Source: Phlebotomus papatasi
Taxonomy: Eukaryota > Arthropoda > Insecta > Diptera > Psychodidae
Direction of reading: 5' to 3'
Assembly (NCBI RefSeq): GCF_024763615.1
Contig: NC_077223.1
Span: 58,466,627 to 58,530,626, forward strand
DNA: 64,000 bases
The position numbers and the translations under genes are program-made. The notes under the pieces are model-generated. The model was not told where the DNA came from and ran no database searches. It worked only from the letters and a program-made list of their open reading frames with translations. Every line of letters begins with the position of its first letter. Position 1 is the stretch's first letter. This document shows positions 1 to 12,400 of the stretch, in pieces.

Positions 1-213
1 ACAAAATCTAAGAGGATGTCCAAAAAACAAGCCTAAGAAATCGGGACGTTCAGATTCAGTGGTGATGTCAGGAATATCCGCTCATCAGGAAAGTGCCAAA
101 AAAAAAGGAAATCATAAAGGGAATCTGCAGAAGAAAAACCAAGGAAGAGAGGACGTCCAGCAGAAACAATTATACCTAAAAAAGCTTATCGCCATCGCCA
201 GTCTGTGAGCTAA
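1..213 (+). other. Possible 3' end of a gene with an AT-hook-like tail
   Basis: From 112 to the TAA at 211-213 one frame is open and ends in a very basic peptide containing KPRKRGRPAE, which has the RGRP core of an AT-hook. A plausible splice acceptor (CTGCAG) ends at 130, and AATAAA follows at 213-218. Upstream of 112 this frame has stops at 34-36 and 109-111, while the second frame is open from the edge and also basic (KNKPKKSGRSD). So this is either a last exon joined by a splice, or a frameshifted pseudogene. The gene would continue left of the window. AT-hooks bind the minor groove of AT-rich DNA. I cannot name the protein. Confidence 0.25.
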
Positions 214-459
214 ATAAATTTGCTCCATTTGCACTCATGAAATTGTAATCCCTGAATGAATCCATCCGGAACGAGAAAACGTGTAGAAAGTTTTCTCTAT
301 TGACTTGATATAAGCTGAATCTAAAGCTATTTATTTTAAAAAGAACACAAAACACTTCTTTCCATTATTTTTTGTTTTTATTCTGATTTTTAGTGACATT
401 TACTCGGCAATTCTTCGGCAGATTTTGTCAAATGTATCTCGCCCAAATCGCCATTTTCG

Positions 460-895
460 CTTTTTCAGAATGGTTGAACAGAATTTTCTTGCCAAAACTT
501 GCCTTTGGAAAACTACTTTAAAATCGCTTTTCTCGTTCAGATAGAGTAAACTCTATTTATAAAAGGTGTAGAGCAATAAATTTTCTATGAAAGTATGTCA
601 TCTAGGTATTTTTTAAATTTACGGGAGCCCGTAATAAAGAGAAACAAAATGTGATACTTTTACCCCATGCCTGATACTATTTGCCCCAGCATTTTTGAGA
701 ATGGTCACAAAATTACCTTTTAGAAAACGGCTCGATAAATGTATTTGCTTACAAAATAGAGAAAAATAACATTCACAAAGTTGTAGAGCGATAAATTTCC
801 TATAAAACTGCACTAATCAGAAATTTCTGTGGATCATAGGTAGCTCGTAAAAAAATAAAATATGCGTTTTGTGTCTTTTTGCCCCAGTCTCCCCT
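460..895. repeat. Fragment of repeat family N (GCCCCAGTCTCCCCTA end)
   Basis: The segment ends in TTTGCCCCAGTCTCCCCTA at about 877-895, the same terminus as at 7620-7637. Internal sequence about GATAAATTTCCTATAAA and the following AGCTCGTAAAAAAAT is shared with 38660-38985. It is probably the right part of a DNA transposon with TA target duplication. No coding capacity is visible. Confidence 0.5.
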
Positions 896-3620
896 ACTTC
901 ATTTTTATTTGTATATTTTTAATGCTTTACTTTTATAATTTGGTTCCCTGTGCTTAAAAACAAACTTTGTACTGTATTTATCAAGAAAAAAAGCCATGTC
1001 CAATTTGTATCACTTTACTCTACTGCAAGCAAAATCATTTGAAATTCTGGGATACCTCAAAATTTGCATTAAGGGATAATTACGACCCATAGGTTAAGAT
1101 GGGGTATTTTGAAATCATGTCTATTTTGGAATTTTGAGATTTTCTCACTGTTTCAGATACTGTTTCAAAAGTTATAGATATCTTGAACAAGTATCTCTTA
1201 AACGTTTTCATCAAAATTTAACTTGCTTAATGAATCATTGAAACGCGAAGAATTTTAGCAATAGATAGAACTTCAAAAAATAAATTCAATTTTCTTTGAT
1301 CGTTATATTCAATAAAAAGAAAATGAACTATAGTTTGAGAATTGCTAGCTAACAAAGTTTGATTGTGTTGTGGTTTCTTCGTGAACTAGTTTCCTTGCTT
1401 AATATAGTTTATTTATTGAGTTATTCTTTAAATTTAAAAATTTATAGATGTCTCTTAGTATGTTTTTTTTTGCTTTTTCTCTACATTTATAAACATCCCC
1501 TATTCGTTAAATATTAATTCAATAATTCAGTGAATGACCTCATTTAAAAGAATACAATTTTTCAAAAGATTTAACTTCATAATTCATACTAAAAAATAAC
1601 TAAAATGAAATGACATTTATTTGAGTTGTGAGAACTTCATAAAAAAAAGTCTCATTACTTGTGCCAAAATGATTTTTATTCCTCTTTATACAAAAATTTA
1701 TCTGTCACAGTTGTTCGTCTTAGCCAAATAAATCACCCTCAGAAATACTTTCTCTCTTTGCCATAAAAAAAAAAAATAAGGCAAAAGCACAGAATTTTGC
1801 TCTAGTTCTCAAACTTCTTTCTCTATACTTTTATTTCCCCGAACAATCGTGTGACTTTATACTGGACGCTCCAATTATTATTGGATGTCTTCTAAACAAT
1901 TCATGGGGGATAATTTCCCGTTGCTCCCAGTTTCCCGACCGACAAATCAATAATTTCTCAATAGAACGGAAATTATTCCTCTTGCATTTTTAAAATGGGT
2001 GAGGACTGCTATACTATACACCAGAGAGGGAAGGAGAGAAAGTTGGGAGACGCATAATACAAAAAAAAAATTAATAATTCTCGGTTGATTTACGATGTTG
2101 GGAGAACTTGGGAGGGAGCTGAAATCAACGTTGATTTATCACAATTGGCCCCAAAAGAAGCAAAAGAAAAAAAAGTGAAGCGAGATGGAGAAGAGTGGTC
2201 TTGAATTAAAAAATCGATTGCAGATTTGCAATTCAGCACAAGGCGACGACAAATCCGAAGAGTCATATATGAAAAGTCTTTCCCTTGAGTATTGAAATTC
2301 AAAAAAAAAAAAAAATTCAAGGATCATCAATAAAATCATTTGCATGGAATGGACACTTTTCACCTGGACCTTCCCCCGTTTACAATAATATCTCGTTTCT
2401 TATAGCATTTTTTTTATGATGCAAAGAAGAGCGATGCAATAAAATGACAAACTTTGAGCCTCCAAAGCAAAAACCCTTCGTAAAGTAATTTTTTGGGTTC
2501 TATTTTTCTACATTATTCCTCTATAAAAGAATAAATTTGAAATTGAGGTGTCGTTTTTTGGGATACGGACACTCTTTCACTCCTCTCCCAGAAAATTGCC
2601 CTTTTATGAGACATTTGAAATAAGAATTCCCACACGATACCCAAAGAAGAGAGAACAACAAGCTCTATGAGCAGGATTCCAATGAATTAATCGATCTCTC
2701 TAATCATTTTCTCGCAGCATCTTCTTTTTTTTCCTTCTTTTACTTTTATTGTGTATTTCTCTACCTTTTTCTTTTCAAGTATTACACACACTCTTCTTTT
2801 CTATTTTAGAATGAGAAGCAAGAGACAACTTGAGAGAGAGAAGGAGAGAAAAATAAGAAGTCACCAGACAACATCCCAATTGAAATGAGCCCCCGAAGAG
2901 ACGTTGTGAGATTGTCTGTCGTTCTTTCTTGCCTCCTCCTTCTTCCATCGTCATCATCATCATCAGGCCCCCGATCCAACTGATTATAACAGCTCGCAGC
3001 CTCCACCAAAAACACGTCGACTTTGTCGGTGAGAACACGACGACCATTTCGCCAGAGACGGACAATATCATGGGGAATTCTCTGGCCTCACCTTGCTTCC
3101 CCATCTCGATCAGAGCGTAAGAAAAGAGAGTAAGATGTGGTATTCTTCTCAATTGAATGATAAAGCAACACAACTTCTCTGGGAAAAGGAACCATTCGTG
3201 GGAAAAAGGCTTTAAACATTGAAAGTCCTGAGGCTTGAATTAGAAATGACCGACATGTATTTTTTTCCCAAACTCTTATATTTTGGATTGATCGAAAAAT
3301 TTGCATTTTCTGCATAAATTGTCTAAAATATGCATCAAGTCCTGAGGGTGGTTTTCTCAAAAACAAAAAGGGAGGAATACGATGAAAAACGCAAAAATAT
3401 GTAGAAAATAAGCAAAAACCAATATTAGTTTATCCCTGAGTTATCATGTAACCGTGGCTTTATGAATTCAAACATAGCACTGTAGGGCTCTAGAGGACGT
3501 TATTCTAAGTGGATTCAGAAGTGGACTATGAAGTAAATGTCTTATATTGCTATTTTTTAGAGAATTTAGACAGAGAGAGTATAATATCTAGAACTCCAAT
3601 ATGAAGATGATTTAACGACT
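896..3620. other. No gene recognised; contains one O-family repeat and a GC-richer block
   Basis: AT-rich DNA. At about 1092-1200 it has a repeat (GATGGGGTATTTTGAAATCATG) shared with 20449 and 28044. From 2000 to 3400 the DNA looks single-copy. A purine/pyrimidine-skewed, more GC-rich block at 2820-3120 is open in several frames on both strands, without a clear splice structure or recognisable protein. It could be a promoter, a 5' UTR or a short exon. Confidence 0.4.
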
Positions 3621-3621
3621 G

Positions 3622-3708
3622 AGAGTTGTAGAATGACTTGGGGGTTCGCAATGCAATCCAAACCCTCACTGGACTGCATGCCGAACCCCCAAGTCAATCT
3701 AGAACTCT
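3622..3708. repeat. Long near-perfect hairpin, pre-miRNA sized
   Basis: Two 39-base arms (3622-3660 and 3670-3708) are reverse complements except for about five positions, around a 9-base loop. The core TGACTTGGGGGTTCG / CGAACCCCCAAGTCA is perfect. The size and mismatch pattern resemble a microRNA precursor. A tiny terminal-inverted-repeat element is the alternative. Confidence 0.6.
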
Positions 3709-3945
3709 GTATTTCAGACTGTTTTTATAATCATAATAATAATCTCAATGAGTTTGAATACACATAACACAGAGGATATAGGCGTTCTCGTAAGCCCTAT
3801 AAACTTGTTAAACTAAAACTGATTGAACACCTAATTGAATGCGAGTTAAAGAACTTCAATACTATAAAATTCCTAATGAATTTAAAGGGATTAGAACGCA
3901 AGCGATTCACTGCTTTACGTATTATGTGCCCTTTTGGTGTAAGTT

Positions 3946-4185
3946 CACTGAGAGAGAAATCCGAAAAAAGTTAAAATAACATTCCGGAAATGTTAATTTT
4001 ACCCTGCATTATTGATCCGAAATCGGTGTAAATATTACTCTTTTAGGTGTATTAGGGGTTAAATTAACCTTTTTTCATGTTAATTTTACCCTTAAAAAGA
4101 TGTGAAAATAACATTAAAAAATGTTGATATATTTTTACACCTAAAAATGTTAAAGTTACGAGGAAAAAAAGTTAATCGCACCCCC
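3946..4185 (+). mobile_element. MITE family A, copy A1 (truncated 3' end)
   Basis: Starts CACTGAGAGAGAAATCC and follows the family A consensus, with its internal small palindromes (ACATTCCGGAAATGTT and GGTGT...ACACC). It loses the last bases before the usual TTCTCAGTG end. Compare 29266-29518 and 32640-32891. Non-coding. Confidence 0.8.
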
Positions 4186-4192
4186 TGGACTA

Positions 4193-4370
4193 GAGACTAG
4201 ACTTCAGACTAGAGGTTTAGCCTAGTTAACAAAGGACTCAAAATCTCAAATAGCCACTGATTTTATTGATTTTTACTGAGTCAAAATTGCACCAAAAATA
4301 CTGAGACTTGACTGATCAAGAATTAGAGAAATTAAGCCAAATGGATAAACTTTATGCATTAGACATATTT
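4193..4370 (+). repeat. Repeat family J, copy J1
   Basis: Shares CTTCAGACTAGAGGTTTAGCC and the following motif TGATTTTATTGATTTTT with copies at 26998, 27190 and 37719. Ends of the family are imperfectly inverted. No coding capacity. Confidence 0.6.
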
Positions 4371-4371
4371 T

Positions 4372-4605
4372 ATAACCTAAGCCGAAAGTCGGCTTAAAGT
4401 AAGTATAATTAAAATAATAAATAGACTACAGTTACACTAAAACGTCTCTCAGCTTAAGCCGTAAGTCCGTCTAGGGCATTGCGGATCAAGCCGAGAGACG
4501 GTTTAATGGGAAAATAACAGGAAATGCGCCTAATCATAATTTTGATTACAATTACGTTAACCCGTCTCTCGGTTTAGGCCATAGGTGTGAAGCCCGTATA
4601 ACAGT
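4372..4605. repeat. Hairpin MITE family I, copy I1
   Basis: Carries AAGCCGAGAGACGG and its inverse CCGTCTCTCGGCTTA, with an AT-rich centre. The same arms recur at 43480, 49868 and 50272. Small inverted-repeat element, non-coding. Confidence 0.65.
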
Positions 4606-4648
4606 TTTAACTGATTTAGAGAAATTAAATTTTTAATGTTTATGACTT

Positions 4649-4903
4649 CGGCACACTTTTTTTGGATTGACAAAATTTTATGTAAATCAAAATTCGTGTC
4701 CATATCTTTCTTAAATGATTTGCACAAGTCTATTCCAATCGTTAATACTCAAAATTCGATTGAACTGAATTTAATTTAATGTGATGTTCAAAAGAAGAAG
4801 AAGAATTCAAAAGAGTAGGATAGACATATGATAAACTTTCAAGAAAGCAAAGGGATGTGAATTTTGATTTTATGAAATTTTCCTGTTCTAAAAGGTGTGT
4901 CGG
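4649..4903. mobile_element. Inverted-repeat element family L, copy L1
   Basis: Ends CGGCACAC and GTGTGTCG are inverted. Inside, AAGTCTATTCCAATCG pairs with the region of AAGAGTAGGATAGACA. Related copies lie at about 34305-34535 and 34590-34710. Confidence 0.6.
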
Positions 4904-5082
4904 AGCCATTAAAAATGAAAATGAATGGCGAAGTACGAGATTTGCGGAATGTTCAAGCTTATGAACATACCATGATAAATCCTCTGACTTAGGTTTTCAA
5001 AACACGTCTTTAATCATGTTTAACAATGCCTGAATTACTTCAAAGTAACTGACAACTAACAAAGTAACTTCAATTGAAATAC

Positions 5083-5232
5083 AGTGGGACCTCGATAGAG
5101 TCAACCCCCGATAGAGAATCTGTAATAGAGTCAACAGCTATTTTTTTACTCTACGGACTCCGATAGAATCAACTTGGACCCAAATTGACTCCGATAGAGT
5201 CAACTTTTCCATTATTATTGAACTAATACTAT
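5083..5232. repeat. Iterated GATAGAGTCAAC motif (family M)
   Basis: The motif GATAGAGTCAAC or a one- to two-base variant occurs about five times between 5090 and 5205, and again at 6655-6685. It looks like the edge of a transposon with subterminal repeats. Confidence 0.5.
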
Positions 5233-5304
5233 TGTATGACATTCGAAACTTAAATCAGTGTTTTGGTGTATCAAAGTAACGTTTTTAACAGAAGAAAAAC
5301 AATA

Positions 5305-5645
5305 CAGTAGACTCTCTCAAATTCGGGTATATGGGACCGAAATGCCAACGGAATTAGACAGAAATTCGGGCGACAAAGTTTTTGAAATGCACCGATTTTT
5401 TATTCATGTGCATATAGATATTGAGTTTACACACTCATATAATGACGTAAATTGCATGAAAATCCCTCAATAATGCAAAATCACATCAAAACTAAGACAA
5501 ACCATGCCAAATTTGAGCATATATGATTCATTTGATAAGCATAACCAAACTTGAAAAATGACAACAATTTTTTTTCAAATGTAACCGCTGCCTGAATTAA
5601 AAAGTAGCCCGATCTTAAAAGAGCCGAATTTGCGAGAGTCTACTG
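5305..5645. mobile_element. MITE family G, copy G1
   Basis: Terminal inverted repeats CAGTAGACTCTCTCAAATTC and its near-inverse at 5624-5645 are flanked by TA at 5303-5304 and 5646-5647, as in the Tc1/mariner superfamily. Length is 341 bp. G2 is at 54207-54440. Confidence 0.85.
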
Positions 5646-5677
5646 TATTATGATAAAATTAGTATATTAACCGTGTA

Positions 5678-7637
5678 GGGGAAACTGGGGCACTATCAAA
5701 CAGGGGTACCACCAAACACTGCGATTTTTTAATCGGATATTCGACTTCAGAGGATAAGACCTATAGGAATTTATAGGCACTATCTATAGGGATGCTTGTC
5801 CACTGAAGGAATGGTCGAGATAGTCCAAGTAGTTTAGAAAAAAAAATAGTGGTGGTACCCCGTGTTTGGTGGTGCCCCAGTCAATTTTAGACAAAATAAT
5901 TTTCTTTTCGTTATTTTAAGCGTTTTGACCGATTGAAAGTTCTCGTTTTTTAAGATTTTTTAATTAAGACCTATAGTCCTGTATGACGTGTTTTCCTGTA
6001 ATCACAAAAAAAAAAAACGATTTTTGTGGGGAAGGGAAGGGGTAGTGAGGAAATGAGGATCATAATAATAAGCCCCAGGTTGACTTATTACGGGATCATC
6101 TGAAGACTCCAAGTAGATATCTCTAACCATTTAGCCCTCATTTTTTTTCAGAACAAGGAAATAAGAAAAATTGGTTTTATTGTTTTTTTGTTAAGTTTAG
6201 AGCCATAGTTATGTCATAACGAAAAGAATAACTATCAATCTCTTCTTTCATACAATAAAAGTTTAAAATAAATTCTAATTAATAACGGTAATTGCATCAG
6301 AATTTTCAACAATTAAATATTTACCGGAGCTCTTCCGAAAAAAGTAAAAAAAAAAGAAATCTTTAAGACACCATTTCCTTATCTTAAAATCGTGGATGGA
6401 CCTAAATATTATCACATGGATAATAATTTTCACTTAAAATACTTACTAATAATAAAAACATTCTGTAAAATCATTCCTTAATCTCCAATTTTTGCCCAAA
6501 AATACGACCTTTTTGGACCAGAGGGTGTAGAATTTATGGATTAATTAAATAAAATATTCTACTATTGTGTTAAATTTATCAATTATCTTGTGCAAACACA
6601 AAATAATACCCCTTTATATCAAAATTTCACATTTCAATTGATTTTTTCGGACTCCGATAGAGTCACCGAATCCAATGGAGTCAACGGAACTGGGGCAGTA
6701 GTAATCTGGGGTAGTTGTAAACACTGTGATTTTTTTCATTAATTTTAAGACTCCAGAGGATAAAACCCATAAGCATTCATAGATACCATGGGGATGTATG
6801 TCCACAGATAAATTGGTCAATAAAATCCTAATATACTTTAAAAATAAAAATCATTTTTCCCGAAAATGTTGATATTTCGATTATTTTGGTCATTTGGATT
6901 TCCATCTGGAAATTTAAAAATGTGTAAAATAATCGAAATGTAGCAATACCAGTTCTTTCCTACATCTTTTAGGATTATATTAATGCATTTACTAGAGAAA
7001 TTGAGATTCTCATTATTTCAAAAGAATTAATAATTGGTCAGAAAACAGCATTTGGGGTAGATGTTATCAGGCAATTTCAATTTCACAAAATGAGTAGGTA
7101 AAAGAGCGGGAAATTGACCTTCATGCGAAATATCTATAATTCATAGATTACGAAAAAAATTGGTGGCGCTGTGTTCAATAAAAAGTCACATGATGTCAAA
7201 ATATGGGGAAAATCCATTGAAAAATGTCTTTGATATGCATGCTTTTAGTTTTTTTGTTATTTTAATTATTCTTTGTAAAAAGTGTCGTGATTTTTTGAAA
7301 AATATACAGTCTTTATATATCTCTTAAGTAATTAAAATAATCGAGAGTGGTGCAAAGTTAATTTCAAGGGTGGGAAAAAAGGTGTTTACATCCTCCCCAG
7401 AAAGTGGTTACTTCTACCCCAGGTATTTTGTGAAAAGAGAAAAATGCACAGGGACACAAATTTTATTTTTATGGAAAACTCAATTGTTTTCCAGGATCCG
7501 CATTACCCTCGACGAATTGCCTATACCCAAGGGTAAAACATGAGCTAAGAAATATTTTCCAAAAAATCACGGTGTCCTTGGAAAATCACCTCAAATTCGC
7601 ATGTATCGAAAATGATTACATGTGCCCCAGTCTCCCC
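5678..7637. mobile_element. Composite DNA transposon, family N
   Basis: Begins GGGGAAACTGGGGCA after TA (5676-5677) and ends TGCCCCAGTCTCCCC before TA (7638-7639). Internal ends at about 5870 (GCCCCAGTC) and 6690 (ACTGGGGCAGTAG) suggest that two or more related elements are stacked. GATAGAGTCA motifs at 6655-6685 belong to another repeat. No transposase frame was found. Confidence 0.55.
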
Positions 7638-7639
7638 TA

Positions 7640-8239
7640 TATATTTTTTGAAATGTTCTAAAAACTAATCAAGAGAGCTTTCGTTCTTATATTCTTTCCT
7701 GATTTAGAATTTAATTTTGATGTTTCTAAATCTTTTGTCTGAATTAGTGAAAGTTCTTTGTGATTTCAAAGTAGTCAACATTATAAAAACGATGGAAAAT
7801 CAGGATTTTTCTTTTTAGTACTTCCTAGTTCATACTATAAACTTTAAATAAGAAAAAAATTGATCAAGGCAGCTTACAAAACTTCTTTGTTGATGCATTA
7901 TTAGATTGTATTACTTTATTAAAATTTATTAAATTTTTGAAAGGAAACAATTCTTTAAACAAAAGAATAGCAAATTTATTTAAGAGTCTTGCATCTTGAG
8001 GGCTAGAACTAGATCTACATCAAATATTATGAGCTATATTTTTCAAATTTTCTCAAATTGAAAATTAACAATATTTTTTCTCACCGATAGTCTCCAAAAG
8101 TCGCCTTATCACTAAAAAAAAATAGGCCAATTTCTTAGCTGCTAAACCCAAAATCTCTCACAGAATCCACTCTCACAGCCTTAAGTAACACTTTATCTAA
8201 ATTTTCCACTAATAATTCTACCCTGGAGCACCTGGACAG
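7640..8239. other. No feature recognised
   Basis: AT-rich DNA without long open frames or repeats that I could match inside the window. Confidence 0.5.
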
Positions 8240-9000
8240 AGTCAGAGACACTCAGGATGAGGATTGAAGGGCAAAAGCGGCCCAAATGGGGCTACTACTG
8301 GGGCAGAGCATTGCACACAAGGGAGCTTGAGAAGACAGAAAAAAAGCCACCTCTCTGAACCACTCCACGCACAATTCTGTGCCTGCGATCGCACCCAAGA
8401 TGGTCCAACGAATGAGACGAGGAGGAGATGCGATGAAAAAGAGCACCAAGCCTCTTGAGAAACAGGATGCAGAGGAAGAAAAAAAGAGTGAGACACACAT
8501 TGTTGCACCGAGATGCTGAGGGAGAGAGGCTCAATTTCTCAGGCAAGGGAAGGTGTTTTCTCAGCAGGTTTTACCTGGAACCGATGCTACAGAACTTTCT
8601 GGGGAAAATTCCAGCAAAACATTCACTCCCGGAAAAGTGGAATGGGGTCTATGGGGAGGTTTTCTTTGGGGTACACAAAGAAAATGTCATCCCCTCTGAA
8701 GGTGGGCAACTCCATCGAGTCGTGGCATTGTCAGAGTGTAAAAAAAAGCCCAAAAGAGGCATTTTGGGTGTATGGGGATGCGAAGTCCGGATGGTGGGTT
8801 ACAGGGCGTGTCCCAGAAGACCATGTGGTGGTGATTTTAATCTGCTGGGAGCCCCGAAAGCCCGTGAAAAGTGCGTATGAAGAAAAAACAGAAATCGGGG
8901 TGTCATACTAATTGCGCACCTCAATCTATCCCCCAGATTTCTCCTTACCTCGATCACCCTTGCGTTATCCACCCAGTGTCCTCGCTTCACAGCACTACAC
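8240..9000. promoter_or_regulatory. GC-richer block upstream of NitFhit; candidate promoter or 5' exon region
   Basis: Base composition rises sharply compared with both sides. Several frames stay open at once on both strands, which is what high GC alone would give. No frame shows a known domain. Its position, ending about 240 bases before the NitFhit start, makes a promoter or an untranslated exon likely. A divergent first exon of another gene cannot be excluded. Confidence 0.35.
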
Positions 9001-9238
9001 ACACAATTTTGTACACATTTTCAGTTATTTACAGCACACGGAAGGGGCACATTTTAGCAATTTTCTAAGAGAAACACTTCACGCGACAATCACTGGCGGC
9101 CATACTGTATTTTCTTTTTGTAAAACTGCTGTGTTTTGTAAAAACTTTGCAGTGACACGGAATGTCACGGACGGTGTGAAGTTGACTGCGATTTGTTGTA
9201 AAGATTTCTGTTGTGAAAACTGTAGGAGAGTATAGAAA

Positions 9239-9433
9239 ATGTTTTCATTACAATTTTTTTTGCACAAGATAAAACATACGATAAAAGTTGTCGGAAGTAG
9301 AAATTTTGCAGGAATGGCCATGGAGAAGAGTCACAGGGTTGCTGTGTGTCAGATGCAATCCACAAATGACAAAGACAATAATTTTAGGCAAGTGAAAAAT
9401 CTGGTTGAAAAAGCAACAGATGGAGGAGCTAAG
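9239..9433 (+). CDS. NitFhit: NitFhit exon 1 (leader and first nitrilase strand)
   Basis: 65 codons, ending AAG before GTAAGC, phase 0. Contains the basic leader and RVAVCQMQSTNDK, the typical first strand and helix of Nit domains. The first ATG is at 9239; alternatives in frame are at 9314 and 9320. Confidence 0.93.
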
Positions 9434-12400
9434 GTAAGCAGGATTTCTAAGGAATTGTCAAAGAAATCACCATGGGAAGTCATTAGATTCAATTTTAAAA
9501 TCTTCCCTAATCTTTTTAGTTCATCTTTCTGCCGGAGTGTTGTGACTTTGTGGGAGAAAATCGTCAAGAAACATTAAAACTCTCAGAACCCTTATCCGGA
9601 AATCTCATAGAATCCTACAAAAACTTGGCCAGGAGCCACAATGTGTGGTTGTCACTTGGGGGACTTCATGAGGTCCCCATGGAGTCTTCAAATCCTCCAA
9701 CGAAGATTTACAATTGTCACGTTGTAATCAATAATTCAGGAGATTTAGTTGCTGCCTATCGGAAACTTCACATGTTCGATGTCGATACTCCTGAATTTCG
9801 CTTCCGGGAATCGGAAGTGGTGGCTCAGGGTCCAGGAATTGTTATGCCAATAGACACACCAATAGGCTCACTTGGTCTGCAGATTGTAAAAACCTCACAG
9901 AAGTTCTTTCCTTGGCTAGAACTTTGAAAAATCTTAACTTTTCAGTGCTATGACATCAGATTCCCGGAAGTTAGTGGGATTCTCCGTTCTCGAGGCGCAC
10001 AGATTCTCACCTATCCTTCAGCCTTTGCCTATGCAACGGGATTGGCCCACTGGGAGACACTGCTGAGGTGCAGGGCAATAGAGAATCAGTGCTATGTAAT
10101 TGCAGCTGCCCAAATGGGCTTCCACAATCGCAAAAGGAGGAGCTATGGACACGCCATGGTAAGATGAAATCCATTAGAGACACTGAAGATCATTAATTGA
10201 CCCCTTTCCGGGTACAGATTGTCGATCCTTGGGGCAAAATTCTTGTCGATTGCGAAGAAAAGGAGCTGGATGTGGCTCTGGTGGATCTCGATCTGGACAA
10301 AGTGGCGTCAGTCAGGAAGAATATGCCTTGTGAGGAACACAGGATGAAGTGCCAGAACATTTACTCAAGACTCCCGTTGAGGATTCATCCAGAAAGCCAG
10401 GGTGGATTTAGTTTTGGTGGCTTCGACATTCCCAAGGAGACGGTTTTCTACGAGAGTTCTCACAGCTTTGCATTCACCAATATTCGCTGCGTTGTTCCGG
10501 GACGTGAGTAAACTTCTTCCTCCTAGTAATTTTGTTTACTTTCCACGTGATCCGCGAAGATTTGTTTTATTTATTTAGTCACAAGAGAAATACTTCAGAT
10601 ATTTTTAGAGTTAATATTTTTTTTGAGTGGTTGATATGCTGATAAGAGCAATGATGTTCCTCAAGTACAGTAAAACGCATACTTTTTGAGTATTTTCAAA
10701 GCATAAACATCTGAAAGTTAATTTTTTAATGCTGCAAAACATTGGAAAACGATCATTTTAATAAAAATATTGTTTAACTAATCTAATTTGAGCATTATTA
10801 TAAGGAAAGTGCCAAATTTCGGACAACTTGCAATATCGGACACCTCTTTTGTTTCTCAGAATTTTACAAATTTTTAGTTTTTTTTTCAAAAAACTTAAGC
10901 GTCTGCTAAGTTAGATGCTTTGGAAAATGCCATAGGACAATTTTGGAAGGGTAAGGGGATTGCAAGAATCAAAGTGGTCGATATTGCACACAAGGTGTCC
11001 GAAAAATAATATGATAAGGTACCTTTGAAGAGCACTTCAAAAAAAAAAGAAGCAAAGATGGCAAGTTGTCCCTGGTTTTATTTACTTATATTATTAAACT
11101 TCTTTATTGGTATAAATTTATGAGGAATAGATTAGTGTTCACATGATCAAGGACTTTGCAGAGATTTGAACGTATTTATATAACAGCGCCCAATATTGCT
11201 TGAATTTCAAATAAAAATTAAATATCGGTGCCCTTTCATTACCGGTTCATAACCTATTGGAATCGGTTAAAACTTGTCAGGAATTCCAAGACCTTTCCAA
11301 CGAGCACAAATATGAAATCATTCGGTTGAGAAATGCACTCTATACACTCAGTCCCGGTATTATGCACATTTTCGGGACCGAAAAAACGCGCGAAATGGCA
11401 TTATGCATCGAGAAAATTTGCATACCCGCAGGGACTGTCTTTTGAATGAATCGGCCGTAGAACGAATTTCGCGCGGAGTAAAAGTAGTTCAAACAAAAAG
11501 ATTGAACTATATAATACAAATGCATTAACAGTACTTTTTGGCCAGAGTTCTTCAATAAATGGTTAGAATATTTAAAAAATTTACCTTAATAAAAGAAATA
11601 AAAGTTTTATTTTGAAAAAGTAGCAAAATGTTTTCAAATTTCCCGCGTCGCAATATAGTATACATTCAGGCGTATTTCAAAAATGATTTCATAAATTGAC
11701 TCCCAATTGTCGGGACTGAGTGTAATTGACACTAAAAATTTTAGCATTTCACTTTTAAAACTTGTCCGAAATTTTGTTCAGTCCCCCTTATCACAAGGTT
11801 AACGAAATTTCTGAAGAAGAAAAAACAGTGAATTAGAAAAATTCATTGAGCTTGAATGTGAACACATTCTTTAAATGGTCGTTAAAATCGATTTAGATTG
11901 ATCAAGATTGGTTAAGAGTTAAGCCTTGTACAGAGAGTTCCGCTTTGAAAAAAATTCTCGGCATTTAAAGAAAGGGCGCGAATTAATTTATATGCCACAG
12001 AAAAATTGCATACCTGCAGGAGATATCTTGGGAATAAGTTACGGAGACGCCCTGATGTGTGCAAATTGCCAATATTTCAGCGCCAACGGTTCATAAGAAA
12101 TACATTTAAATTTTACTGTGTGTAAAATATTTGCATACATTTAGGGACATTTCGGCGTTTTATAAATTAGCGCCTGATAATAGGCAAATAATATCAAATT
12201 CTTTCAGTCCGTTTGAACTGAAATTGGAATGCCCTGTCAGCAATTACAGATAGTTCCGCTTTGACAGAATTTTTCAGGACCGAAAAGAGCCTGCGAATTA
12301 ACTCCAATGACACGGTAAAATTGCATATCTGCAGTAGATATCCTTGGGATAAGTTATGGTAACGTCGTGATGTATGCAAGACATTTTCGGCGCCAATTTT

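Noticed and set aside
8455..8911. Two overlapping open frames of over 130 codons upstream of NitFhit.
   Set aside because: Both frames are open together, as are frames on the other strand. Neither shows a domain, so GC content explains them.
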